From Pleionea sp. CnH1-48 (GTDB lineage Bacteria; Pseudomonadota; Gammaproteobacteria; Enterobacterales; Kangiellaceae): a DNA stretch of 64,000 bases. The notes under the pieces are model-generated. The model saw nothing but the letters and a program-made list of their open reading frames with translations, was not told where the DNA came from and made no database searches. The stretch is from assembly GCF_024124665.1 (NCBI RefSeq), contig NZ_JAMXSB010000004.1, forward strand, positions 248,001-312,000. The letters run 5' to 3'. The position numbers and the translations under genes are program-made. This document shows, one piece after another, positions 39,548 through 48,478 of this stretch (within the stretch, counting starts at the first letter, position 1; every line of letters starts with the position of its first letter).

Positions 39548-41365
39548 ATGAGTGCCATGAATATTATTCAACAAGCCAAAGCCGCAGGGGTATTGCTGTT
39601 TGTTGAAAATAAAAAGTTAGGATTTAAAGTATTAGCGAATGGGAATTTTGACGCTGAACTTAAAGCGCAGGTAATCGCGCATAAAGCTGACATTATGGCT
39701 TTGTTGGATTCATCCGAACAACTCTATAAAGTCATTCCTCTGGCAGATGGGCAGCAAACTTTATTTGTTGTACCTGGTGCGGACTCCTCTGCATCTTCTT
39801 TTGCTCCACTGGCTGAGAAGCTAAGCCCGATGTATGGTTTACATGCTCTGGATACGGCTCAAGGCATTTCTCATGCAGATTCATCTGTATCAGTACTGGC
39901 ACAACATTATGCCCACTTATTGCTGGAGGACTACCCACAAGCAACTTATAAAATTGCTGGTTATTGCGTCGGCGCCTGTATTGCTTTTGAGTTGGCTTTA
40001 GCGTTGGAAGCAGCCGGCAAACAGGTCGAGTTAACGATTATCGAAAGTTTTCTTACCGCTTATGAAGGTGAAGCCTATACTCAAGAAGAACTGGATGAGG
40101 TTTGCCTCAAGTTACAGCAAGGCGCGACAGAAGAAGCCCGCCAACACTTTATGGAAACGTATAAAGCCCGCTCGTTAATGGCTTTAAACTACTATCCCGG
40201 TGGACAACTGCAAGGCAATCTTTACTTTCTTTATTGCCACCGTTCTATTGAGTTGCGTAGTGAAAAAGACGTTATCATCGATGGGCTTGAAGCTGTAGTC
40301 GCTGGAGAGATAGTTCAAGGAATGATCTCAGGCAATCACTATTCTGTTTTAAGTGAAGATGTGGATGGTTTAGCACAAGCATTATTGAATAAAGACTATT
40401 TGGATGAACCTGTCTTTCATACCAACGGCGTCGATTATAAAAGCGTGCAACAGGAAGTGGCTTATCGTTGCGATGTGTACTGGCCCCAAGATGATCTGGA
40501 CAGCTTACACCGAGTGGATATTTCTGGTAAAGCTGTTTGGGAATTTCAGATCAACCGAGGTCATGCTGTCGTAAACTTTGATGCCAACGTCAGCGAAAAG
40601 CAGTGGGATAGTCACACCACTATTCATTGGGAAGCACTGGTGGAATGCATCAAGAGAAACCCCATCGAAACACTGGCAAGTGCGCTACTCAATGGAAAGG
40701 TTAAAATCCATCAAGGCGAAATCTTGTATCATGTGTTATGGCTGGTGTTTGGTATTACAGATCCTGACAAGCTGTTTAATTTTATGGATGCACAAGACAG
40801 TCGAGACCAAGCCTTAAAAGTCGACACGGACGGTATCAAACATTCCCGCCAGCAATTAGCTGACAGCTCCTGGGTGACGCGTTATATGCCAGCTCACTAT
40901 AGCGTGATTGATACAGCATTACACCTGTTACCAATGAGCCTGAAAAACGTCACATATATTGATTTAGGCTGCGGCAAAGGTCGCTCTTTGTTATGTGCTG
41001 CGAACTTTCCATTTCATAAAATCATGGGAGTGGAAATCAACCCTGCGTTAGCCAGTATCGCGCGCAAAAATTGCTCATTGATAGGCCGAGACGATATTGA
41101 AGTTAAAGTCGGTGATGCTTTGGCGATGAACTTTCCACAAACACCGGTGGTGATTTATTCCTTTGATACTTTTGACCAACAAAGATTAAGTCGTTGGTTA
41201 GCCAGTCTGAAAGAGCAGGATTTCGTGATGGCTAACCCCGTGTGGATCTTACAAGTGAACGGTAACCGTCAACCTTATGAAGATTGCCGTTGGTTGCAAC
41301 CTGTCGTCGAAAAGAAAGCGGTGATGGGAAGCTGGAATATTACTCTTTGGCAAGCGATTGCCTAA
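39548..41365 (+). CDS. Docking domain-thioesterase-SCP2-like-methyltransferase fusion, peptide release protein
   Basis: 605 residues from ATG 39548, preceded by AGGAAA; the frame is open further upstream inside the NRPS 4 gene but without a start signal. Domains seen: residues 1-55, a TubC_N-type docking domain (AGVLLFVENKKLGFKV) very like that of NRPS 2; about 60-285, an alpha/beta thioesterase with GYCVGA, making the nucleophile Cys140 rather than Ser, and a terminal SGNHYSV histidine; about 310-430, a region resembling SCP2 lipid-carrier domains (LASALLNGKVKI); about 440-605, a class I SAM-dependent methyltransferase with IDLGCGKGR (D472 region) and MGVEINP. It probably takes the 11-mer from T11 and hydrolyses or cyclises it, and may methylate the product. 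The SCP2 assignment is tentative. I know of no standard NRPS protein with this order. Confidence 0.85.
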   Translation: MSAMNIIQQAKAAGVLLFVENKKLGFKVLANGNFDAELKAQVIAHKADIMALLDSSEQLYKVIPLADGQQTLFVVPGADSSASSFAPLAEKLSPMYGLHALDTAQGISHADSSVSVLAQHYAHLLLEDYPQATYKIAGYCVGACIAFELALALEAAGKQVELTIIESFLTAYEGEAYTQEELDEVCLKLQQGATEEARQHFMETYKARSLMALNYYPGGQLQGNLYFLYCHRSIELRSEKDVIIDGLEAVVAGEIVQGMISGNHYSVLSEDVDGLAQALLNKDYLDEPVFHTNGVDYKSVQQEVAYRCDVYWPQDDLDSLHRVDISGKAVWEFQINRGHAVVNFDANVSEKQWDSHTTIHWEALVECIKRNPIETLASALLNGKVKIHQGEILYHVLWLVFGITDPDKLFNFMDAQDSRDQALKVDTDGIKHSRQQLADSSWVTRYMPAHYSVIDTALHLLPMSLKNVTYIDLGCGKGRSLLCAANFPFHKIMGVEINPALASIARKNCSLIGRDDIEVKVGDALAMNFPQTPVVIYSFDTFDQQRLSRWLASLKEQDFVMANPVWILQVNGNRQPYEDCRWLQPVVEKKAVMGSWNITLWQAIA

Positions 41366-41392
41366 ATTTGAATTTTGTAGGAGAACTTTTCG

Positions 41393-43057
41393 ATGGTTGC
41401 TGATTTAGTCAAGTCAAATCGACTGAAAATCATCTTAAACAGTATTGTTGGTGCATTCAGTGCGTTTTTTAGTGTATGGCTCATCTCGTTAATAACCGAT
41501 GATGCACTGGAACATATTAAAGCCGATATTGTTACTTGGTCGGCTCAGTTCGTACTGGGACTATTAAGCTTGTTTCTGGTTAGCTCGCTGGCTAATTTTT
41601 TGATGACCAAGCTGAGTGTTAAAATCATTTATGAAGTGCGCAGTAGCCTAGTTCGTAGAATTTTGAATACACCGTTTAGCGTTCTGGATAAAATCGGTGG
41701 TCACAAAGTACAAGCCAGTTTGACATCGGATGTGAGTGATATTTCTGCGGCTATCTCTACCATGCCACAATTCATCTATCACATTATTACCGTACTCGTA
41801 TGCCTTGGTTTTCTGGCTTATAAATCTCTTGATTTATTCATGGTAATTCTTGTTCTATTGCCACTGGGGCTATTAGTTTCACGTTACTTTATTCTAAAGG
41901 CCGAAAAATACGATGAGGTGTATCGTGATGACTATGACGACTTGCACGAACAGTTTAAGAGTCTGGTGGATGGTGTTAAAGAATTGAATAATAACGTTAA
42001 GCGCAAACATGCATTTTTTCAACGTGGTGTTTTGCCAGCATTAAAAAAGATCAATGGCTCCGATCTAAAGTCAGAGATTTTTTGGAAGCTGAGTGAAAAC
42101 TGGGGACAGACTTTGTTGTTTCTGGTACTAGGTGCCATCATTTTCTCCCACGCTCAGTGGGGACTGGGTGAGAGTGGTGACATATTAACCTTTATTTTTA
42201 TTATGACTTTCTTACTGGGGCCGATTGATTTTATTCTGTCTTCACAAGAAACCATAGCTAAAGCGCTTATTTCTTTGCGTAAAATTGATAGTCTGGAGTT
42301 TTCTACACAAACTCAAATGAAAGATCCCGCTCAAGAAGAGGGGCGCTACTATGACTGGTCTAACATTAAGCTCAGTAACCTGACGTTTAAATACGAAACC
42401 GACGGCAGCCAGTTTGCTGTGGGCCCAATTAATTTGGCCATTAGTAAAGGTGAGATTGTCATCATTCGTGGTGGTAATGGCAGTGGTAAATCAACATTTG
42501 CCAAGCTGTTGATTGGCTTGCTCAATCGAACGGCTGGTGACATTTATGTTGACAGCCAAGCGATTACCTCCGCAGAGTTTACACACTATTTAAATATGTA
42601 CAGTGTGATTCATTCTGATTTTTATTTATTTGATACCGTGATTAACCGCAGTGGCCAGCCAGCGTCTGATGAAAAAATTCGTAGCTACCTGAGCAAACTG
42701 AACTTGGATGAAAAAGTAAGCGTTATTAACGGCAAGCTGTCAACGACACGTTTGTCTCATGGTCAAAGAAAACGCCTAGCATTAGTCATTGCTTATCTTG
42801 AAGATGCTCCAGTTTATTTATTTGATGAATGGGCTGCGGATCAAGATCCCTATTTTAGAAATTTATTCTATCGCGAGTTGTTACCTGAAATGAAAAAGAA
42901 TGGAAAGACCGTCATCGCAATCAGTCACGATGATAAATACTTTGATGTGGCCGATCGCGTTATATCAATGGAAAACGGTCAGATTGATTCACTTATAGAT
43001 AATAGAACGACAGCCGCATTGTCTGAACAACCGAGCTTGGCACCTTTAGCCGGATAG
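41393..43057 (+). CDS. Cyclic-peptide-type ABC exporter (SyrD/PvdE family)
   Basis: A 554-residue half-transporter with an N-terminal membrane domain of about six segments (to about residue 300) fused to an ATPase. Walker A is GGNGSGKST with the lysine at 366. The signature is LSHGQRKR rather than LSGGQ, and Walker B is VYLFDEWAADQDP, a wording typical of the PvdE/SyrD group. These pumps move nonribosomal peptides or their acylated precursors from cytoplasm to periplasm. The gene follows the release protein by 27 bases with AGGAGAA before the ATG. Together with the acylase gene downstream it suggests periplasmic maturation after export, as in pyoverdine. Family assignment is firm; cargo is inferred from position. 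Confidence 0.92.
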   Translation: MVADLVKSNRLKIILNSIVGAFSAFFSVWLISLITDDALEHIKADIVTWSAQFVLGLLSLFLVSSLANFLMTKLSVKIIYEVRSSLVRRILNTPFSVLDKIGGHKVQASLTSDVSDISAAISTMPQFIYHIITVLVCLGFLAYKSLDLFMVILVLLPLGLLVSRYFILKAEKYDEVYRDDYDDLHEQFKSLVDGVKELNNNVKRKHAFFQRGVLPALKKINGSDLKSEIFWKLSENWGQTLLFLVLGAIIFSHAQWGLGESGDILTFIFIMTFLLGPIDFILSSQETIAKALISLRKIDSLEFSTQTQMKDPAQEEGRYYDWSNIKLSNLTFKYETDGSQFAVGPINLAISKGEIVIIRGGNGSGKSTFAKLLIGLLNRTAGDIYVDSQAITSAEFTHYLNMYSVIHSDFYLFDTVINRSGQPASDEKIRSYLSKLNLDEKVSVINGKLSTTRLSHGQRKRLALVIAYLEDAPVYLFDEWAADQDPYFRNLFYRELLPEMKKNGKTVIAISHDDKYFDVADRVISMENGQIDSLIDNRTTAALSEQPSLAPLAG

Positions 43058-43074
43058 TTATTGAAGGAGTTTTC

Positions 43075-43821
43075 ATGTTAGATTTTTTTGCACAAGAGCT
43101 AAGTAGCATCAGGCAGCGATATGGGAGTCACTCACTGGAACGTGTTGAAGCCATGTTTGATCCTCAGCAACAGCAGCGCGATCCCATGCAAGAAGATGCC
43201 CGCTATATTATGCCTGGCTTATCTACCACACCTTGGCTCGATACTGCTGATTTCCCTAAGCTTGCGCCTCTGGTATCAACGCTGAGTATGCAATCGGCTG
43301 CTATAAAAAGCGAAATTCATCAGGCGATCAATCGTCGTACAGCCTTGCTAGAAAATTATGATCATTATCTGGGACGGCAGGATGACTGGCATGCACTTTA
43401 TCTGTTTCAGAATGGTGCTCCGGTAACAGCTGCGGCACAAGAAGTGCCAGCAACATGGGAAGTTTTTAATCGAGAGTTACGTGACTGGCATTGTCCTTTG
43501 CTAGAGGTTCACTTTTCCATTCTACGGCCTGGAGCAGTCATAAAACCTCATTGCGACTTATGGAACTTTACCCTGAACCTCCATCTGGCAGTTGATATTC
43601 CTCAGCAAGATTGCAGCATCATCGTAGCTGGTGAAGAACGAGCATGGACAGAAGGGGAGTGCTTGCTGTTTGATTACTCTTATGTGCATGAAGCATTTAA
43701 TCATTCTGAACAGCAGCGTATTTGCTTGCTAATGGATATTTGGCACCCCGATCTGACTCTGGCAGAGCGAGAAGCATTAATCATTGTAATCAAAGGTATT
43801 CGAGAGCTACTAGGCGAATAG
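43075..43821 (+). CDS. Aspartyl/asparaginyl beta-hydroxylase family oxygenase
   Basis: 248 residues, cytoplasmic, matching the AspH-type 2-oxoglutarate oxygenase fold. Seen: VHFSILRPGAVIKPHCD, with likely iron ligand H159 and D161 nearby; NFTLNLHLAVDIP; the turn ERAWTEGECLLFDYSYVHEAFN with the second ligand H205; and QQRICLLMDIWHPDLT. It lacks the membrane anchor and repeats of the eukaryotic AspH. A good Shine-Dalgarno (GAAGGAG) sits before the ATG, 17 bases after the exporter gene. In NRPS clusters this family is expected to hydroxylate a free or carrier-bound amino acid at the beta carbon. Which residue is modified here is unknown. Confidence 0.85.
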   Translation: MLDFFAQELSSIRQRYGSHSLERVEAMFDPQQQQRDPMQEDARYIMPGLSTTPWLDTADFPKLAPLVSTLSMQSAAIKSEIHQAINRRTALLENYDHYLGRQDDWHALYLFQNGAPVTAAAQEVPATWEVFNRELRDWHCPLLEVHFSILRPGAVIKPHCDLWNFTLNLHLAVDIPQQDCSIIVAGEERAWTEGECLLFDYSYVHEAFNHSEQQRICLLMDIWHPDLTLAEREALIIVIKGIRELLGE

Positions 43822-43858
43822 TTTTGCCTTGTAAGACGATCTAATTAGGACATATAAA

Positions 43859-44833
43859 ATGAACAATATTTCTGCGGTTGACGTATTACCGCAACAGCCA
43901 TCTTTTGTTTTCGAACTAGAGCAAGACGAGCAAGAACAACTGGTTGATGTTTTACAATCAGTTACGCATCAGTATGAGATTGACAATTTCGAAAACTTTT
44001 ACTGGCACTGTTTTCAGCAATCCTTTCGCTTGCCCGCAAGGCTACAGAAAAAACTGTTTGACTTTCGTGCTTTTGAAAATGAGAACTATTTGTTAATAAA
44101 AGGTTTACCTGTTCCTGAGAATCTGGGAGCAACGCCTTTGTCTTATACACAGACTAATGGTGAAAACCTGAAGATCACTCGCACCTTGATATCTATGTTG
44201 TTATCGCGCATTGGTTATATTTATTCTTTTGCGGGTAAGAAAAACTTTAATTTTATTGATGATGTGTTTCCGATTGAAAAGCATCAAAACGAACAATTAG
44301 GAACTAACAAAGATTTCCTTCAATGGCATGTAGAAGATGGCTTTCATGACGCCAAAGCAGATTGGGTGGCACTATTTTGCCTGCGTGGAGACATCAACGC
44401 AGAAACCTATCTGTTTCAAACGAAAAGTTTGCGTCTGGATGCTGATACCTTGCATCAGTTACAACAGTCGGACTATGAGATCCTGGTTGATCCTACTTTT
44501 AACAGTCGCTTAAAAGGTAATCGCCGTGTCGCTGTGTTAAGCCAGCACGAAGAACCAGAGATGATCTTTGATCCAGCTTATATGCGCTGTTTGACGCCTA
44601 AGGCAGAAGCGGCCATGAACAAACTGACCGATTACATCAATGCAAACAAAGAAATTTTTATTCTGGCTCCAGGAGAAATGTTGTTGTTTGATAACCGTAG
44701 AGTTGCCCATGCACGCAGCTCTTATGAACCCAGATACGATGGTACCGACCGTTGGTTGTTACGTGCATTAATGCTGGAATCAAAATTCAAAGCTCGTGAT
44801 TGCTTTGATAGTGGCACATTGAGGGCTAGATAA
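43859..44833 (+). CDS. Clavaminate synthase-like oxygenase (AsnO/VioC-type amino acid hydroxylase)
   Basis: 324 residues resembling the free-amino-acid beta-hydroxylases AsnO and VioC. The iron-binding HxE motif is in LQWHVEDGFHDAKADW (H157, E159). Downstream are NRRVAHARSSYEPRYDG (H284) and DRWLLRALM, the usual 2-oxoglutarate arginine region. HxE instead of HxD marks the clavaminate synthase branch. VioC acts on arginine and AsnO on asparagine. Since module 8 has an Arg/Lys-like pocket, arginine is a possible substrate, but a Dab or other basic residue is just as open. The gene overlaps the next one by one base (TAATG), so the two are translationally coupled. Confidence 0.85.
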   Translation: MNNISAVDVLPQQPSFVFELEQDEQEQLVDVLQSVTHQYEIDNFENFYWHCFQQSFRLPARLQKKLFDFRAFENENYLLIKGLPVPENLGATPLSYTQTNGENLKITRTLISMLLSRIGYIYSFAGKKNFNFIDDVFPIEKHQNEQLGTNKDFLQWHVEDGFHDAKADWVALFCLRGDINAETYLFQTKSLRLDADTLHQLQQSDYEILVDPTFNSRLKGNRRVAVLSQHEEPEMIFDPAYMRCLTPKAEAAMNKLTDYINANKEIFILAPGEMLLFDNRRVAHARSSYEPRYDGTDRWLLRALMLESKFKARDCFDSGTLRAR

Positions 44834-47250
44834 TGAAAACGATCATTCGAACAGGACAGATGTTACTCGCGGTGGGCTTGCTGGCTGGGTGTAGTTCGCT
44901 GGTTATTAATACCGATGTTAAGAAACAATATAAAGCTGATATTACTCGTACAAATTTTGGTGTGCCTCATATCCGCGCACAGGATCTGGGTAGTCTCAGT
45001 TTTGGTAATGCCTATGCTCAGGCTCAAGATAACCTGTGTCTGATGGCCGATAACTATGTGCGAGTGCGAGGAGAAACCTCTCGCTACTGGGGAGCTGATA
45101 AAGAAGAAAACGGTGATGGTATCAACCTGCAACAGGATTTTCGTTATCGAGCATTGGCACTTGTTACAGAAGCCAGACGATTGTTTCCTCAATTGAGTGT
45201 GGACGCTCAAACCATTATTAAAGGTTACGTTGCTGGTTATAATCAATATTTGCAGCAGGCTGCTGAACAACCCAATATGATCCCTGCCTTATGTCGAGGA
45301 GCTGAGTGGTTAACACCCATCAAGCCAGAAGATGTATTAGCGCATTTATTTTCGATTGCGGTTTTTCCTGGCGCGGCACAATTTGGTGAAGAATATTTCC
45401 TTGCCGATCCTCATTCAGAAAGCGAGCAGGACTTAGCTTTTAACGCACCTTATGAAGTCACTCCTGCGATTGGCTCTAATGCCTGGGCACTGGGAGATAT
45501 AGCCAGTAAAAATGCTAGAGGCATGCTATTGGCGAATCCACATTTTCCTTATGAAGGTAATATGCGTTTCTGGCAGGTTCATCACCAGATCGATGATGAG
45601 TTAAATGTTATGGGGGCCTCTCTGGTCGGCTTTCCTGGCGTGATTAACATTGGATTCAATGAACATATTGGTTGGAGTCATACTTACTCCAGCGCTGAGC
45701 ATTTTGTTATTTATCAGATGCAAACCCATCAATCTGATCCTATGACCTATGTGGTCGACGGTGAGGTTAAACAGGTTAAGTCTCGCTCCATTAACATTGA
45801 CGTTAGAACGAATAAAGGTATTGAAGTGTTTTCTAAACGTCACTTCTATACCGATGTGGGGCCTGTAATTGAGAATGAAGAGTTGGCCTGGTCAGCAGAA
45901 AATTTTTACATTTTGAAAGACGTGAATCTTTACAACCTTGATATGATTGATCATTGGCTTGCTCTTAATCGCTCATCCTCTCTGGCTGAAGCAAAGCAGG
46001 CATACCATCAGTATCATGGGTTGGCATTTAACAATACTCTGTTAACCAGCAAACAGGGGCAGGCTTTATATATTGGTGACATCGCAGTACCTGACTTATC
46101 CAGTGCTGCATTGGAGTTATTGATCTCAGACACCCCTTGGGCGCATATTCGAGCAGAGACAGGGCTCAGCGTTTTACCTGGAAATCGGTCGGATCTGATG
46201 TTTAACACAAGCGTTCCCTTCCAACGTGTACCTACTTTAGAAACCCGTGATTTTGTCCAAAACTCTAATGATTCTCACTGGGCGACTCATCCTCAACAGT
46301 TGCTGGAGGGATACTCTCCTTTATTTGGGGAAGAAACAGATAGCTTGACTTTGCGAACTCGAATGGGGCTCAAGCTTCTATCAGAAGGAAAACAGCAAGG
46401 TGGATTTACTCTGGCGACTTTGGAACAATCTTTGTTAAGTGATCGTTCTTACCTGGCGGAATTGATTCTGGATGAACTCAAGAGTCTTTGCAGCAACACC
46501 AGAAATTTTGATGTGGTGTTGTCTGAAGAGCTAACCGTCAACATTCAACAAGCTTGTTCAATATTAAAACAATGGGACGGAAAGTTTAATGCTCAGGGTA
46601 AGGGGGCTTTGATTCTCCGTGAGCTGGCATTTGTTATCGATATGGAAGAAGATTTTGAAGTTCCATTTGATCCAACACAGCCAGCCCATACACCCCGTCA
46701 ACTGAAGCAAAGTGAAGAAGTGTTACAAAAACTGGCATTAACCGTCGCTAATCTTCAGGTAGCTGGCTGGTCATTGGATGCAACAGTGAATGAATTTCAG
46801 TTTATTGAGTCAACAACAGCTGCAGGTGAGCCAGCACAAGATAGACTGCCTTGGCCTGGCCTATTTGAAGAAGAAGGTGGCTTTAATATGATGGCAACCT
46901 GGAGCTGGGACGAAAGTCATTTTCCTCGACATTATTATGAACCTGCTATGGATTTGTATTCGCAAGAGCCGATGGAATCCGGACTTACCTCTTCCGGTTA
47001 TCAGGTACGCTTTGGCTCCAGCTGGATGTATATTTTGTCTTACACAGAGAAAGGACCCGAGGCACGTGGTTTGTTAGTGTATTCACAATCTTCTGATCCT
47101 GCATCGGATCACTTTAGCGATCAAAATAAATTTTACTCGCACAATAAAGCTCTGGTTCCATTGCCTTTTACTCAGGAACAGATTGATCAACAGGCCAAAA
47201 GTTCTATCACTGTTTTTGGCACTCGACTAACAGGAGATGTGCTGCATTAA
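44833..47250 (+). CDS. PvdQ/penicillin acylase-like Ntn hydrolase, lipoprotein
   Basis: 805 residues of the penicillin amidase family (S45), which is exported and self-cleaved into two chains. The N-terminus is a lipoprotein signal with lipobox LLAGC (C20). The presumed autocleavage site and nucleophile is GSNAWALGD with Ser215, almost the same position as Ser217 of PvdQ. Other family marks are GNAYAQAQDNL near residue 60, LANPHFPY, GFPGVINIGFNEHIGWSHT and NSNDSHWA. PvdQ removes the fatty acyl chain from the pyoverdine precursor in the periplasm; related enzymes cleave acyl-homoserine lactones. In this operon, next to a PvdE-like exporter, the best guess is removal of an N-acyl group from the exported peptide. 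Quorum quenching or self-resistance remain alternatives. Confidence 0.88.
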   Translation: MKTIIRTGQMLLAVGLLAGCSSLVINTDVKKQYKADITRTNFGVPHIRAQDLGSLSFGNAYAQAQDNLCLMADNYVRVRGETSRYWGADKEENGDGINLQQDFRYRALALVTEARRLFPQLSVDAQTIIKGYVAGYNQYLQQAAEQPNMIPALCRGAEWLTPIKPEDVLAHLFSIAVFPGAAQFGEEYFLADPHSESEQDLAFNAPYEVTPAIGSNAWALGDIASKNARGMLLANPHFPYEGNMRFWQVHHQIDDELNVMGASLVGFPGVINIGFNEHIGWSHTYSSAEHFVIYQMQTHQSDPMTYVVDGEVKQVKSRSINIDVRTNKGIEVFSKRHFYTDVGPVIENEELAWSAENFYILKDVNLYNLDMIDHWLALNRSSSLAEAKQAYHQYHGLAFNNTLLTSKQGQALYIGDIAVPDLSSAALELLISDTPWAHIRAETGLSVLPGNRSDLMFNTSVPFQRVPTLETRDFVQNSNDSHWATHPQQLLEGYSPLFGEETDSLTLRTRMGLKLLSEGKQQGGFTLATLEQSLLSDRSYLAELILDELKSLCSNTRNFDVVLSEELTVNIQQACSILKQWDGKFNAQGKGALILRELAFVIDMEEDFEVPFDPTQPAHTPRQLKQSEEVLQKLALTVANLQVAGWSLDATVNEFQFIESTTAAGEPAQDRLPWPGLFEEEGGFNMMATWSWDESHFPRHYYEPAMDLYSQEPMESGLTSSGYQVRFGSSWMYILSYTEKGPEARGLLVYSQSSDPASDHFSDQNKFYSHNKALVPLPFTQEQIDQQAKSSITVFGTRLTGDVLH

Positions 47251-47269
47251 GCAGCACTTATAACGCAGT

Positions 47270-48478
47270 ATGCAAACACAACATCAATTGAAAATCGATG
47301 CCGATTATAAAGAGCGTGTGGTTGACTATGCTCAACGATTGATTCAATTTGAATCTGTTACACCAAATGATGCCGGTTGTCAGCATTGGATTGCAAAAAA
47401 ACTATCTGCATTAGGAGCAACCGTCGAACAGTATGAATGCCATGGCGTCAGCAACCTGATTGCTGTTATAGAACGTGGCAGTGGCCCAGACTTCGCATTT
47501 TGTGGTCATACCGACGTTGTCCCTCCTGGCGATCTGGAGCGTTGGCAGGCACCGCCTTTTGCAGCCAATATTAAAGAACAATATTTAATTGGTCGTGGCA
47601 TTGCTGATATGAAAGGTGGTATTGCCGCGGCCCTGGTTGCTGTCGAAGAGCTGGTAGCACAGGATGCATTCGAAGGACGCCTCTGGTTTTTTATAACCAG
47701 TGATGAAGAAGGTGAAGCGGATCATGGATCACTGGATATTGTGCAACGTTTAAAGCAACGACAACAAACGATGGACTACTGTTTAATTGGCGAGCCAACA
47801 GCGGTTAAGCACAGTGGCGATATGATCAAAGTAGGGCGTCGAGGTGCGTTAAGCTTCGATATTAAAATCAAAGGAAAAAGTGGTCATGTTGCTTATCCCG
47901 CACAAGGTGTGAATGCCATTCATCAAATGTGCCGTATTGTCAATGAGCTGAGTCAATGTCGCTGGGATTCCGGTGACGGAGATTTTCCTGGAACCTCATT
48001 GCAGGTAACTCATATGGACTCTGGTCAATGGACCGATAACATTATTCCATCATCAGCCAGTGTGAGTTTAAATATTCGTTACACAACCCGTTACACAGAA
48101 GAAGATCTGTATCAACGGGTAGAGTCCATTGTGCAACAAACCACTCAAGACTATGAGCTGACAGCTTATCGTCATTGTGCACCTTATCATTCTGACGTGC
48201 CGAATGTCGGGCAAGTTTCTTTGATTGAAACCTGTGAAAAAATTATTCATGAGAAGCTGGGATTATTTCCACGTATTTCTACAACTGGCGGCACTTCTGA
48301 TGGTCGCTTCTTTAAAGATATTTGTGCACAGGTGATAGAGCTTGGTTTGCCTAACGCAACCATTCATCAAGAAAACGAGCGCGTAGCTGTAAAGGAGTTG
48401 AAAACTCTGGCAGAAATCTATCTTGCTTTGTATAGCAAAGTCATGGTCTCCAACGAACCATCTGGAGACTCTTTGTGA
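47270..48478 (+). CDS. M20 family metallopeptidase, DapE/ArgE-like deacylase
   Basis: 402 residues with the dinuclear-zinc M20 fold closest to succinyl-diaminopimelate desuccinylase. Seen: CGHTDVVPPGD (H80, and D82 as base), GRGIADMKGG with the bridging Asp, SDEEGEADHG (E146/E147), GEPTAVKHSGD, GRRGALSFDIKIKGKSGHVAYP, and TTGGTSDGRF followed by the last ligand in IHQENE (H366). DapE makes diaminopimelate/lysine precursors, but a housekeeping copy would not be expected inside an NRPS operon between an acylase and an outer-membrane gene. It may deacylate an N-acylated Dab intermediate or the peptide, or detoxify it. There is no signal peptide. It overlaps the next gene by one base (TGATG). Confidence 0.85.
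   Translation: MQTQHQLKIDADYKERVVDYAQRLIQFESVTPNDAGCQHWIAKKLSALGATVEQYECHGVSNLIAVIERGSGPDFAFCGHTDVVPPGDLERWQAPPFAANIKEQYLIGRGIADMKGGIAAALVAVEELVAQDAFEGRLWFFITSDEEGEADHGSLDIVQRLKQRQQTMDYCLIGEPTAVKHSGDMIKVGRRGALSFDIKIKGKSGHVAYPAQGVNAIHQMCRIVNELSQCRWDSGDGDFPGTSLQVTHMDSGQWTDNIIPSSASVSLNIRYTTRYTEEDLYQRVESIVQQTTQDYELTAYRHCAPYHSDVPNVGQVSLIETCEKIIHEKLGLFPRISTTGGTSDGRFFKDICAQVIELGLPNATIHQENERVAVKELKTLAEIYLALYSKVMVSNEPSGDSL

Noticed and set aside
3564-41365. An MbtH-like helper protein in the cluster
   Set aside because: I looked for a small gene of about 70 codons in the gaps and found none; if needed, it must lie outside the window.
44863-45270. Minus-strand 135-codon frame opposite the acylase gene
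   Set aside because: It is antisense to a clear family member and reads as a shadow of its codon bias. The same holds for the minus-strand frame at 48649-49098.
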